64,000 bases of DNA from JAJYKC01 sp035545735. GTDB lineage: Bacteria > Acidobacteriota > Terriglobia > Bryobacterales > Bryobacteraceae. Within the stretch, counting starts at the first letter, position 1. The number at the start of each line of letters is the position of its first letter. Shown here one piece after another: positions 44,747 through 53,974 of the stretch. The stretch spans positions 68,582 to 132,581 of the forward strand of contig DASZXS010000051.1 in NCBI GenBank assembly GCA_035545735.1, in the 5' to 3' direction. Position numbers and translations under genes: made by a program. The notes under the pieces were generated by a model. It was not told where the DNA came from and did not search any database. It saw only the letters and a list, made by a program, of their open reading frames with translations.

Positions 44747-45936
44747 ATCGTCCCCTCCTTCTCAAAACAACGTTTCTGCTGCTCGCAGGCATATTCGCGA
44801 TCGGCTGCGAACGGACGGTCACCGCACACGGCCCCGGTGCGGACGGAACGGGTCCGGTTCCAGCGAAAATCGAGTCCGACTTCGATTCCACCAATTTCAG
44901 AGTCGATCATCCGGAACGGTTCCCCGTGGCGGCCGCTGGCGAGCACACGACCGCGCCGGAACTAAACGTCACGGGTGTGGTTAGTCCCGATGTCTCACGT
45001 CAGGTTCCGGTTCCATCACTCGCCACCGGACGCGTGGTCGAAATCGATGTTCGCCTTGGGGACACTGTCAAAAAGGGCCAACTTCTTTTCAAGGTTCGAA
45101 GCACCGATATCGCAGGCGCTTATTCCGACTATCAGAAAGCGATAAAAAACGAACAGCTTGCGGTCAAGAATGAGCAGTTGGCCAAGATTCAACTGGATCG
45201 CGCAACGTTGTTATTTGAGGATGGCGCGATCCCGAAGAGTGCTTCAGAAACCGCACAGAACAACCGGGCCTCCGCGCAAACAGCGCTCGAAAACGCGAGA
45301 ATCGATGTCCAGACCGCTACCGAGCATCTGAAGATGCTTGGCGGCGACCCAAACCGTGCATCGGGCACGGGCATCATCGAAGTGTACTCCCCCGTTTCCG
45401 GAGTGATTACGGACCAGCAGATTACCGACCAGTCCGGCGTTCAGGCTCTCACTCCGCCGAACCCTCTCACAATTTCAGATCTCTCGCACGTGTGGATCAT
45501 CTGCGATGTCTATGAGAACAACCTGTCACAAGTACATGTCGGCGAGTACGCCGATATCCATCTGACGGCTTTTCCGGACCGTGTCCTGCGCGCGCGCATT
45601 GCAAACATTCTTCCGATTCTTGATCCCAATCTGCGCACCGCCAAGGTCCGATTGGAGATTGAGAATGCGGGGATTCTACCCTTCGGTATGTTCGTGACAG
45701 CAACCTTTCATGGCAGCACCGCGGAACGGCGGGCTACGGTGCCAGCAGCCGCCATCCTGCACCTGCATGACCGGGAATGGGTCTATACGCCATCGGGAAA
45801 CGGCGCGTTCCGTCGCGTTGAAGTTACAGGGGGCGCTGTCCTGCCAAACAACTTTCAAGAGATAGTCTCGGGAATCAAGCCAGGCGAGCAGGTGGTCGTC
45901 AATGCACTCGTTTTCCAGAACACGGTGGAGCAGTAA
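44743..45936 (+). CDS. RND efflux periplasmic adaptor (CzcB/HlyD-like lipoprotein)
   Basis: 397 residues. Lipoprotein signal FLLLAGIFAIGCERT (lipobox IGC). The lipoyl-like half (VPSLATGRVVEIDVRLGDTVKKGQLLFKV), a helical hairpin (YSDYQKAIKNEQLAVKNEQLAKIQLDRATLLFEDG) and the returning lipoyl half (YSPVSGVITDQQITDQSG) are clear, followed by a beta-barrel and membrane-proximal domain (YEYADIHL-type strand, LDPNLRTAKVRLEI). It links pump and outer channel. Overlaps the channel gene by 4 bases and the pump gene by 1. Confidence 0.92.
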   Translation: MNRPLLLKTTFLLLAGIFAIGCERTVTAHGPGADGTGPVPAKIESDFDSTNFRVDHPERFPVAAAGEHTTAPELNVTGVVSPDVSRQVPVPSLATGRVVEIDVRLGDTVKKGQLLFKVRSTDIAGAYSDYQKAIKNEQLAVKNEQLAKIQLDRATLLFEDGAIPKSASETAQNNRASAQTALENARIDVQTATEHLKMLGGDPNRASGTGIIEVYSPVSGVITDQQITDQSGVQALTPPNPLTISDLSHVWIICDVYENNLSQVHVGEYADIHLTAFPDRVLRARIANILPILDPNLRTAKVRLEIENAGILPFGMFVTATFHGSTAERRATVPAAAILHLHDREWVYTPSGNGAFRRVEVTGGAVLPNNFQEIVSGIKPGEQVVVNALVFQNTVEQ

Positions 45937-48900
45937 TGATCGGCAAGCTTGTCGATTTTGCGCTGAAGAACCGATTCTTGGTCCTCGCGGCGGCAGTGCT
46001 GTTGTTCGGCTGGGGCGCAATCTCTTTTCATCGACTTCCGGTCGAAGCATATCCGGACGTGGCGAACAGCTACGTCGAGGTGATCACCCAATGGCCTGGT
46101 ATATCCGCTGAGCAGGTGGAACAGCAAGTTACGATCCCACTCGAAATCGCAATGAACGGGATCTCGGGCGTCGCGCATTTACGCTCGTTCTCTATCTTCG
46201 GCTTGTCGGATCTCAAGCTGATCTTTGAGGACGGGACCTCAAATTTTGAAAACCGCGAGCGGGTATTGGAAAGGCTGTCCCAGGTTGCGTTGCCGTCCGG
46301 GGTCACGCCGCAAATGGGTACGGACTGGAGTCCCGTCGGCCAGATCTACTTCTTCACTCTTCGGAGCACCAATCCCGCGTATGACGTGATTGAGTTGAAG
46401 TCGCTTGAGGATTGGGTCGTAGAGAAAAACCTGAAATCGGTGCCGGACATCGTAGAAGTTGCGACGTTCGGCGGTCCCACCCGCGAATACCAGGTCCGCA
46501 TCGACCCCAACAAGCTGATAGCGTACGGCCTGAACCTGTCCCAGATAGAGCAGCAGCTCACGAATAACAATGTCAACGCGGGCGGCAGCTTCATCCAAGC
46601 CGGACTACAGCAGATCAACGTTCGTGAAGTGGGTCTTGTGAAGAATACGCGCGACATCGGCGACACGGTCATTTTGACCAAAAACGGCACTCCCGTCCAC
46701 GTGCGGGATATCGCGATTGTCGCGCAAGGCCCGAAGATTCGTCTGGGGCACTTCGGCAGATTGATCCGCCGGGAAGATGGAAGAATCATCGACAACGAGG
46801 ACGTTGTCTCAGCGTGGGTGGCCATGCGGAAGGGAGCAGACGCGGAACCAACGCTGGCCGGGCTGCATGAAAAGATCAAGGAGCTTAACGATCGCATTTT
46901 GCCCGCGGGAGTGAAGATCGTTCCATTCCTCGACCGCAGCGATCTGGTGCATTACACAACAAACACCGTGCTGCACAATCTCGCCGAAGGCATTTTCCTG
47001 GTCATCATTATTCTATTGTTGTTCCTGGGAAATGCTCGCGGCGCCCTGATCGTCGCGCTCACCATCCCTTTTTCTCTGCTTTTCGCGGCCACGTGCCTGA
47101 GGTTCAAGGGGATTCCAGCCAACCTGCTTTCACTTGGCGCTTTGGATTTCGGAATGGTGGTGGATGGCGCGGTTGTTATGGTGGAGAACATCGTTCGTCA
47201 TCTGGGCCGGCCTAACGATGACACGCGTACCGTGAAGCAGAAAATCTTCGATGCGGCACACGAAGTTCAGCGTCCTGTATTCTACGCCATCGCCATAATC
47301 ATCACCGCATATCTCCCGATCTTCACGTTGCAGCGTGTTGAAGGACGCCTATTCAAGCCCATGGCCTGGACGGTGGCCTTCGCTCTGCTCGGCGCGATCC
47401 TGTTCTCGATGACGATCGCGCCGGCGCTGGCAAGTCTGTTTTTTCCCAAAGGTACACGAGAATGGCACAACCCGGTGATGGCGTGGCTCACCGCCCGTTA
47501 CAGCGTAGCCGTGAGATTTGCGATCCGCATGCGTTATCTCACGGTCGGTGCGGCGGCGGCGATTTTGCTGGTGGCGCTTTGGCTCGGAACTTTCATAGGT
47601 TCGGAGTTTCTTCCGCATCTCGACGAAGGCGCACTATGGGTGCGCGGAACACTTGCTCCCAGCACCGGTCCGGATGAGGGGATCCGCCTTGCAAACCAGG
47701 CACGGGTCCTTCTCTGCTCATTCCCCGAGGCCACCGAATGCACCAGCCAGGTGGGGCGTCCGGATGATGGAACGGACACAACGGGGTTCTACAACACGGA
47801 GTACTACGTTGGTTTGAAGCCCAAAGAGGAGTGGCGGCCGGCATTCCACCGGGACAAGGAGGAACTGATCGCGGCGATGAACCGGGAACTGGAGAAGATC
47901 CCCGGCGTCCTCTGGAATTTCTCACAGCCGATCGCCGACAACATGGAGGAAGCAGTTAGCGGCGTCAAAGGACAGCTTGCCACCAAGGTCTACGGCGAAG
48001 ACCTGAAAACCCTCGAAGACAAGGCGGACGCGATCGTCAAGGTCATGCGGGAAGTCAAGGGAATCGCGGATCTGGGTGTCTTTCGCGTTCTGGGGCAACC
48101 CAACTTGAATTTGACGGTGGATCGCACGCAGGCCGCCCGCTACCAGATCAATGTCGCCGATGTTCAGGACGCGATTCAGACGGCGGTGGGCGGGAATGCC
48201 TTGACCGAGGTCCTTCAAGGCGAAGCACGATACGACCTGGTCATGCGCTATCTGCCGGAGTACCGCAGCACGCAACAAGCCATTCAGGACATTCGATTGC
48301 TGGCGCCCACGGGAGAAAGAGTCTCACTCGCGCAACTCTGCAGGATCGAGGTCCGCGATGGCGCATCGGAGATCTATCGCGAAGGAAACCAGCGCTACAT
48401 CGCCATCAAGTACAGCGTGCGCGGCCGGGATCTTGGCGGAGCAGTCGAGCAGGCGATCGAGAAGGTCAGCGCTCAAGTACAACTCCCGCGCGGCTATCGC
48501 ATTGACTGGGAAGGGGAGTACGAGAGCCAAAAGCGCGCTCAGGCCCGGCTGTTCGTGATCGTTCCGTTGACGGTTCTATTGATCCTCATCATCCTCTACA
48601 GCATGTTCCGTTCGCTCAAGTGGGCTCTGCTGATTATGGTCAACATCCTGATCGCTCCCGCTGGCGGCTTGCTTGCGCTCCTGCTCACGCACACCAATTT
48701 CAGCGTTTCCTCCGGTGTCGGATTCCTCGCCCTTTTCGGGGTGTGCGTTCAGACCGGCGTGATCATGCTGGAATACATCAACCAGCTTCGCGCGCGCGGT
48801 CTGGGCATCGTCGATTCGGCCGTCGAAGGGGCAGTTCTCAGGCTTCGCCCCATCATGATGACCAGCCTGGTGGCGACGCTTGGTTTGCTTCCAGCGGCTA

Positions 48901-49067
48901 TTTCACACGGGATTGGCTCGGACTCGCAACGTCCCTTCGCGATTGTAATCGTTGGTGGATTGATTGCAGCACTCGCCATGAGTATCTTTTTGCTTCCGAC
49001 GCTTTACGTGTGGATCGCACGCGAGGACGACGTGCTACCGGACGCCGATTCCGGAGAGTCGCTCTAG
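45936..49067 (+). CDS. Heavy-metal-type RND efflux pump (CzcA/CusA family)
   Basis: 1043 residues with two RND repeats, each a transmembrane helix, large periplasmic loop and helix bundle. The family mark in TM4 is GALDFGMVVDGAVVMVEN (about 405-422), close to the DFG-(x)2-VDGAV motif of heavy-metal efflux RND pumps. The N-terminus (LKNRFLVLAAAVLLFGWG) and the DxxP-like loops are typical, as is the late segment SGVGFLALFGVCVQTGVIMLEYI. It exports a cation or hydrophobic compound using the proton gradient with the adaptor and channel. The metal cannot be assigned: no His-rich or Met-rich metal-binding extension is visible. Confidence 0.93.
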   Translation: MIGKLVDFALKNRFLVLAAAVLLFGWGAISFHRLPVEAYPDVANSYVEVITQWPGISAEQVEQQVTIPLEIAMNGISGVAHLRSFSIFGLSDLKLIFEDGTSNFENRERVLERLSQVALPSGVTPQMGTDWSPVGQIYFFTLRSTNPAYDVIELKSLEDWVVEKNLKSVPDIVEVATFGGPTREYQVRIDPNKLIAYGLNLSQIEQQLTNNNVNAGGSFIQAGLQQINVREVGLVKNTRDIGDTVILTKNGTPVHVRDIAIVAQGPKIRLGHFGRLIRREDGRIIDNEDVVSAWVAMRKGADAEPTLAGLHEKIKELNDRILPAGVKIVPFLDRSDLVHYTTNTVLHNLAEGIFLVIIILLLFLGNARGALIVALTIPFSLLFAATCLRFKGIPANLLSLGALDFGMVVDGAVVMVENIVRHLGRPNDDTRTVKQKIFDAAHEVQRPVFYAIAIIITAYLPIFTLQRVEGRLFKPMAWTVAFALLGAILFSMTIAPALASLFFPKGTREWHNPVMAWLTARYSVAVRFAIRMRYLTVGAAAAILLVALWLGTFIGSEFLPHLDEGALWVRGTLAPSTGPDEGIRLANQARVLLCSFPEATECTSQVGRPDDGTDTTGFYNTEYYVGLKPKEEWRPAFHRDKEELIAAMNRELEKIPGVLWNFSQPIADNMEEAVSGVKGQLATKVYGEDLKTLEDKADAIVKVMREVKGIADLGVFRVLGQPNLNLTVDRTQAARYQINVADVQDAIQTAVGGNALTEVLQGEARYDLVMRYLPEYRSTQQAIQDIRLLAPTGERVSLAQLCRIEVRDGASEIYREGNQRYIAIKYSVRGRDLGGAVEQAIEKVSAQVQLPRGYRIDWEGEYESQKRAQARLFVIVPLTVLLILIILYSMFRSLKWALLIMVNILIAPAGGLLALLLTHTNFSVSSGVGFLALFGVCVQTGVIMLEYINQLRARGLGIVDSAVEGAVLRLRPIMMTSLVATLGLLPAAISHGIGSDSQRPFAIVIVGGLIAALAMSIFLLPTLYVWIAREDDVLPDADSGESL

Positions 49068-49239
49068 ATGCCAGGGGCACGCGACCCGGTGCGCGAGCAT
49101 CGATGCCGCGCTAAAATGAAAACAGATATGGTGCGTCCTTCCAACGCGCGACCCTCCCTTTTCGGCTGCGACTAATTTCCGGTCTCCCGCGGCCCCTGCC
49201 ATCGTTGTTCCCACCCAAAGCCTTCAAGGAGATTTCTGG

Positions 49240-50586
49240 ATGCTTACCCGAGAAGCCGTTCAGTCCGATTTGCCCCATCTGGTCACCGCGCCTCCCGGAC
49301 CCAAGGCGCGGGCCGTCATCGCCCGCGACCACGCGGTCCTTTCGCCCTCGTTGACGCGAGCCTATCCGCTGGTTGTGGCGCGCGGCGAAGGAGCCATCAT
49401 CGAAGACGCCGACGGAAATCGCTTTCTCGATTTCAATGCCGGCATCGCCGTCGCCGCAACGGGCCATTGCCACCCGCAAGTGGTCCGGGCGATTCAGGAG
49501 CAGGCGGGCCATCTCATTCATATGGCCGGCACGGATTTTTATTACGAGAGCATGCCGGCGCTGGCGGAGCGGTTAGCGGCCAGCGCTCCCGGCGGCGTTC
49601 CGCGGCGCGTCTTCTTCGGCAACTCCGGCGCGGAGGCGGTCGAAGGTGCGATGAAACTCGCGCGCTACCATACGGGGCGCGACAAATTCATCGCCTTTCT
49701 CGGCGCGTTCCACGGGCGCACGATGGGCTCGCTCTCGCTCACCGCCAGTAAGACGGTGCAGCGGCGAAAATTCAGCCCGCTGATTCCGGGCGTCACGCAT
49801 GTTCCCTACCCCGATGTTTACCGCTCCGGCCAGTCGCCGGAAGAGGCCACCGAGGCGTGTCTCGCCCACATCGAGCGTCTCTTTGAGACCATCCTCCCTC
49901 CCGAGGAAGTGGCCGCCATCTTCGTAGAGCCCGTTCAGGGCGAAGGAGGCTACCTGGTTGCACCGCCCGGTTTCCTGACCGCGCTCCAAGCCCTCGCCCG
50001 GAAGCACGGAATTCTGATCGTCGCCGACGAAGTGCAATGCGGCATGGGCCGCACCGGCCGGATGTGGGCCTCCTCGCACTTTGAGGGCTTCGCCCCGGAT
50101 ATTCTGACATCCGCCAAGGGAATCGCCAGCGGTATGCCCCTGAGCGCCATCATCGCCCGGGCCGACGTTATGCAATGGACGCCCGGAGCGCATGGCTCCA
50201 CGTTCGGAGGCAACCCGGTGGCTATCGCCGCGGCCCTCGCCACGCTCGATCTTCTCGAATCCGGGCTCATCGCCAACGCGGAGGCCATCGGCCGGCACAT
50301 CCTCGCGCGCCTCGCCGAGTGGCCGCTCCGCTTTCCGAACGCCGGCGATGTGCGCGGGCTTGGCCTGATGATTGGCATCGAATTCGTACGCGACCAAACC
50401 TCGCGCGAACGGGCTCCCGAAATTCGCGACCAGGTGGAACGCCTGGCTTTCGAGCGCGGAGTGCTGGTCCTGGGCGCGGGCAAGAACACCATCCGTCTGT
50501 GTCCGCCGCTGATCGTCACGCGGCGTCAGGCGGATTTCGCCATCGATACACTGGAAGAATGCCTGAAGCTGGCCCAACGGGGCTAA
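49240..50586 (+). CDS. Class III aminotransferase (acetylornithine/4-aminobutyrate type)
   Basis: 448 residues. PLP-dependent fold-type I enzyme: NSGAEAVEGAMKLARYHTGR (cofactor phosphate region), GAFHGRTMGSLSLTASK, EPVQGEGGYLVAPPGFL, DEVQCGMGRTGRMWA and the PLP lysine in ILTSAKGIASGMP (about 292). It transfers an omega-amino group, e.g. from GABA, to 2-oxoglutarate. The exact substrate is not settled. AAGGAG sits 8 nt before the ATG. The 3' end overlaps the methyltransferase start by 28 nt. Confidence 0.9.
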   Translation: MLTREAVQSDLPHLVTAPPGPKARAVIARDHAVLSPSLTRAYPLVVARGEGAIIEDADGNRFLDFNAGIAVAATGHCHPQVVRAIQEQAGHLIHMAGTDFYYESMPALAERLAASAPGGVPRRVFFGNSGAEAVEGAMKLARYHTGRDKFIAFLGAFHGRTMGSLSLTASKTVQRRKFSPLIPGVTHVPYPDVYRSGQSPEEATEACLAHIERLFETILPPEEVAAIFVEPVQGEGGYLVAPPGFLTALQALARKHGILIVADEVQCGMGRTGRMWASSHFEGFAPDILTSAKGIASGMPLSAIIARADVMQWTPGAHGSTFGGNPVAIAAALATLDLLESGLIANAEAIGRHILARLAEWPLRFPNAGDVRGLGLMIGIEFVRDQTSRERAPEIRDQVERLAFERGVLVLGAGKNTIRLCPPLIVTRRQADFAIDTLEECLKLAQRG

Positions 50587-51119
50587 AGGCCGGCAAACGA
50601 ATTCTGGACGTCGGCTGCGGAATCAATAAATACCCGGGCGCGATCGGGATCGACCGGATCGCCGGGACAAGCGCCGACGTCCTCGGCGATCTTGACCACT
50701 TCCCCTTCCCTTTCCGCGACGCCTCGTTCTCCGGCGTCCGCGCGATCCACGTGATCGAGCACGTCGCCGACGTCATCCGCACCATGGAGGAGTTCCACCG
50801 GCTGGTGGAGACCGGCGGGCGCGTCGTCCTCGCCACTCCGCACTACACCGATTTCAGCTCGTTCTGCGATCCCACCCACAGGTGGCACCTCAATAGCTTC
50901 TCTTTCCGCTACTTTGGGGAAGACCACGGCGGGTTCGGCTATTACTCCAAGGCGCGTTTCCGGGAGATTTCCGTCCATGTCCGGCTACTAGCTTTGTGGC
51001 GCTGTCTGGGCTTCGAGTTTCTTGTGAATCGTTCCCGGCGGTTCCGGCGCTTCTGGGAGTATTACCTTTGCTACATCGTTCGCGGCAAGGTGATGGAATT
51101 CGAATTCGAAGTGCTGTAG
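50559..51119 (+). CDS. Class I SAM-dependent methyltransferase
   Basis: 186 residues from the ATG at 50559, which overlaps the aminotransferase tail by 28 nt and is preceded by GGAAG. The SAM site is RILDVGCGINKYPGAIGID (about 13-31), with the acidic DLDHFPFPF and HVIEHVADV (motif-like) blocks of the Methyltransf_11 fold and ATPHYTDFSSFCDPTHRWH further on. Substrate unknown. The long upstream extension of the frame is a shadow of the aminotransferase gene. Confidence 0.87.
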   Translation: MPEAGPTGLKAGKRILDVGCGINKYPGAIGIDRIAGTSADVLGDLDHFPFPFRDASFSGVRAIHVIEHVADVIRTMEEFHRLVETGGRVVLATPHYTDFSSFCDPTHRWHLNSFSFRYFGEDHGGFGYYSKARFREISVHVRLLALWRCLGFEFLVNRSRRFRRFWEYYLCYIVRGKVMEFEFEVL

Positions 51120-51132
51120 CACGCCCTTAAAA

Positions 51133-51591
51133 ATGCTCGGCTGGCTTTACGTCCTCTCCGATTCGTGGCGCCATCGCGCCCGTCAGCGTATCTGGAATCC
51201 GTCGCGGGTTGCCGGACGGCGCGGCGAAGACCTGGCTCATCGGTATCTTCAGAAAGAGGGCCTTACCGTAGTCGCCCGGAACTGGCGGCGGGAAGAGGGC
51301 GGCGGCGGGGAAATCGACATCATCTGCCGCGACCTTCGCGCCGACCCGCCCGCGCTCGTCTTTGTAGAGGTCAAATCCCGCCAGAGTGAGGACTACGGGG
51401 CGCCGGATCGGGCCATCGGCGAGGAGAAGCACCGGTCCCTGGTTCGCACGGCCCAAGCCTACGCGCGCCGCGCCAGGCTGCCTTGGGAACTTGCTCGCTT
51501 CGATGTCGTCAACGTGATCTTTGGGCCACCGTTCCAAATCGACCATCTACGGGACGTGTTTCGAATTGAAGCGGCGCCGGACTCCCGATAA
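51133..51591 (+). CDS. YraN family protein (UPF0102, predicted endonuclease-fold)
   Basis: 152 residues. GRRGEDLAHRYLQKEGLTVVARNWR, GEIDIICRD and LVFVEVKSRQ are the hallmark blocks of the restriction-endonuclease-like YraN fold (E-x-D ... E-x-K). Exact role is not established in any organism; members are widely conserved, often near ribosomal RNA processing genes. It starts 13 bp after the methyltransferase stop. Confidence 0.93.
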   Translation: MLGWLYVLSDSWRHRARQRIWNPSRVAGRRGEDLAHRYLQKEGLTVVARNWRREEGGGGEIDIICRDLRADPPALVFVEVKSRQSEDYGAPDRAIGEEKHRSLVRTAQAYARRARLPWELARFDVVNVIFGPPFQIDHLRDVFRIEAAPDSR

Positions 51592-51877
51592 GAAACCAGA
51601 GGGCGCGGGCCGGGCATTCGCTCTCGATGACGCACGCCCGGCCCGGTTCCCGGCCCTCCACGCGGGCACGGCCGTTATGGAAGGTCAGGTGGTAAGCCGT
51701 TTTCGCCCCATATTGTGCGCGCAGGCCGCTCAAAGACCATCCCGGCCCGGAAACAACCCGAATGGCTCCAGATTCGCAAATCAGAATCGCGGTCTCGGTC
51801 CCGGTTTCGCCGCCCGAACGCCACGCCGCTTCCGCTGTTTCCAGCAGGCCCGCGGCGTCCTCGGCAAAATGGCTCAC
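51509..51877 (-). CDS. Small conserved-looking protein, GTG start, overlapping yraN
   Basis: 122 residues from GTG at 51877. The central part reads like a real protein (TAILICESGAIRVVSGPGWSLSGLRAQYGAKTAYHLTF, then RVEGREPGRACVIE) and resembles small acidobacterial proteins I recall with ILI-xxxG-IRM-and-SLRAHHGA-type text; the family is unnamed. It follows the SDR gene by 35 bp on the same strand. The last 83 bases overlap the 3' end of yraN on the opposite strand, which is unusual and lowers confidence. Confidence 0.6.
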   Translation of the reverse strand: MSHFAEDAAGLLETAEAAWRSGGETGTETAILICESGAIRVVSGPGWSLSGLRAQYGAKTAYHLTFHNGRARVEGREPGRACVIESECPARALWFLIGSPAPLQFETRPVDGRFGTVAQRSR

Positions 51878-51912
51878 ACCTGGCTTATCGAGCGATGCGG
51901 CGGAAATATGAA

Positions 51913-52617
51913 TTAACGCTGGCTCAACCCGCCATCGACGGCCATCAACTGCCCGGTCACGAAATTCGACGCGCGCAGGAAATACAGCACCGCGCCGGCA
52001 ATCTCGTCCGGCGTCCCGCCACGCTGCGCCGGAGTCGCGCGGATCATCGCCCGCGCCCGGTCGTCCGCATCCTCGAACGGAATCACCCCGGGAGCCACCG
52101 AATTCACCGTCACCGCCGGCGCCCACGCCTTCGCCAGCGCCCTGGTCAGCATGATCAACCCCGCTTTGGACGCGCAATAGTGCGCATGATCGGCCCAAGG
52201 CCGGATTCCCCCGAGGGAACTAATGTTCACGATGCGCCCTTCGCCCGCCGCCAGCATCATCCGCGCCGCTTGCTGGGCGCAGAAAAACTGCGCCTTCAAA
52301 TTGACGTTGTGGATGAAATCCCAGTCGGCCTCCGTGATCTGTAACGGATCGAAACGAGTGAACCGCGCCGCGTTGTTTACCAGTCCATAAAGACCGCCCA
52401 GCCGCGACTCGATGTCCTGGAACATACCGCGGATCTCATCCACGCTTTCGAGGTTGGCGCGGAACAACTCCGCTCCGCCACACTCCCGGGCCGTGGCGCG
52501 CGCCTCGGCCTCCGACGTGTAATAGTGCAGCGCTACCCGGTACCCTTCCCGCGCCAGCCGCAGAGCAATCCCCCGCCCGATTCGCTTCGCCCCGCCCGTC
52601 ACCAGGACCGTTTGCAT
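51913..52617 (-). CDS. SDR family oxidoreductase (pteridine reductase-like)
   Basis: 234 residues from the ATG at 52617 (52632 is an alternative). Nucleotide motif VLVTGGAKRIGRGIALRLA, NNAARF, catalytic serine in NISSLGG, and YCASKAGLIMLTRALAK. GGAKRIG and the NNAAR text resemble FolM/PTR-type pteridine reductases. C-terminal GQLMAVDGGLSQ is typical. Possible cofactor or fatty-acid-like role; substrate not assigned. It begins 6 to 21 bp after the MFS gene, in the same run. Confidence 0.87.
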   Translation of the reverse strand: MQTVLVTGGAKRIGRGIALRLAREGYRVALHYYTSEAEARATARECGGAELFRANLESVDEIRGMFQDIESRLGGLYGLVNNAARFTRFDPLQITEADWDFIHNVNLKAQFFCAQQAARMMLAAGEGRIVNISSLGGIRPWADHAHYCASKAGLIMLTRALAKAWAPAVTVNSVAPGVIPFEDADDRARAMIRATPAQRGGTPDEIAGAVLYFLRASNFVTGQLMAVDGGLSQR

Positions 52618-52638
52618 ATCCGCTCGCACCATCCTTAT

Positions 52639-53952
52639 TTATACGACCGGATCGCCGTGAATCTCCACCTGTTCGGGCTCGACGCCTTCCGCTTCCGGCT
52701 TGGGCAAACGCCCTGTCCAATTGGCCCAGCCCCAGAAGATCGCCGTCGTCGAACTGAGCGCGCCCGCCACGGCCCCGATCGTTCTGGGACTGTAGCTCTC
52801 GCTCGCAATGCCCGCGCACATCATCGACAGCATCATCGTGGACCAGTTCATCGTCTCAATCGTCGAAAAGACTCTCCCCCGAAACTGATTCGAGACGTGC
52901 TTGAGTAACTGCGCAAAGTTCAGCACCGAGCTCACCGCCACCGAAGCACGCGAAAACGCGATGAAAAAGAGAGCCCACCAGAACGACTTCATCTGGCTGA
53001 ACACAATATAGGCGCCGCCGTGTAGCAGATAGCAGATAAACACCGTCCGTTTGTAGCCGGCAAAGGAGAGGCGCTGGCCCAGCCAGTGCGCGAAAATGCC
53101 GCCGGAAACGAGCCCGATGCCCGCAAAACCCCAGATAGTTCCGATACCCGCCGTTCCGCGGTTAAACACCAACTCTCCGAAAAGGCTGAACAGGATCTGC
53201 GCCGCACCGCCCCCGGTCGCCCAGCCCACGGCTATCAGAGCGATCCCCAAAATCAGCGGCGTCGACTTCATATACCGCAGTCCTTCGGTGTATTCGTGCC
53301 ACGGACGGGCTACCTTCGACTCGTTCAACTCCTTCGAATCTCCCCGCGCGACCGGCGTTCGCGCGCGAAACGCCTGGCCCGCCACGCGCAGCCGCGAAAT
53401 GCAGAAGGCGGAGAACAGAAACGAGATTGCGTTAAACAGAAAAGCGATCTCATAGCCTACCAGCGCGCTCAGTCCACCCAGAAATGCGCCCACCGTCAAC
53501 GTAACCCATTGCGTGGTCTGGGTGACCGAATTGGCGGTGTGCAGTTCGTCCTCACTCGCGATGGCCGGCAGGATCGAGGCGCGCCCGCTGGTGAAAAACG
53601 GCGAGGCGAACATCAGCAGCGCGCTGAAAATATAGAGCTGCCACGTCTGCCGGGTTTGATACGCGAGAATGAAACCCAGCGCCATCACCGTCCGGATGAT
53701 GTCGCTCGCAATCATGATTTTTTTGCGGTCCAGGCGGTCCAGCGTCACGCCTGCCAGCGGTCCGGCGAGAATCGCCGGAATGGCCCGCGACAGCATGATG
53801 CCCGTCACCACCAGCCCTGACTTGGTGATGTCGAGGGCCAGGCCGAATACCGCGATGTTATTGAAGTGATCGCCTACTTCGCTCACCACCTGCCCCATCC
53901 AGGTGTAGCGGTAGTTGCGATTATGGCGGAGAAGCTCGACGAAGCCGGCCAT
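52639..53952 (-). CDS. Major facilitator superfamily transporter (MFS_3, EntS-like)
   Basis: 437 residues with about 12 hydrophobic segments. The loop motif DRLDRKKIMIASDIIRTVMALGF and the N-terminal FVELLRHNRNYRYTWMGQVVSEVGDHF are characteristic of MFS_3 (enterobactin exporter EntS-like) proteins. The proline/acidic C-terminal tail (PEAEGVEPEQVEIHGDP) is cytoplasmic. It probably exports a small compound. It lies 22 bp after the menC-like gene on the same strand. Confidence 0.9.
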   Translation of the reverse strand: MAGFVELLRHNRNYRYTWMGQVVSEVGDHFNNIAVFGLALDITKSGLVVTGIMLSRAIPAILAGPLAGVTLDRLDRKKIMIASDIIRTVMALGFILAYQTRQTWQLYIFSALLMFASPFFTSGRASILPAIASEDELHTANSVTQTTQWVTLTVGAFLGGLSALVGYEIAFLFNAISFLFSAFCISRLRVAGQAFRARTPVARGDSKELNESKVARPWHEYTEGLRYMKSTPLILGIALIAVGWATGGGAAQILFSLFGELVFNRGTAGIGTIWGFAGIGLVSGGIFAHWLGQRLSFAGYKRTVFICYLLHGGAYIVFSQMKSFWWALFFIAFSRASVAVSSVLNFAQLLKHVSNQFRGRVFSTIETMNWSTMMLSMMCAGIASESYSPRTIGAVAGALSSTTAIFWGWANWTGRLPKPEAEGVEPEQVEIHGDPVV

Positions 53953-53974
53953 TTACCCGGCCTCCGGCATGGCT

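Noticed and set aside
44743..45936. Specific metal assignment (copper, zinc or cobalt) for the RND pump
   Set aside because: No His- or Met-rich metal-binding stretch or metal sensor gene is visible, so only the family is named.
49573..50577. 334-codon minus-strand frame over the aminotransferase
   Set aside because: Shadow; no motif or ribosome site.
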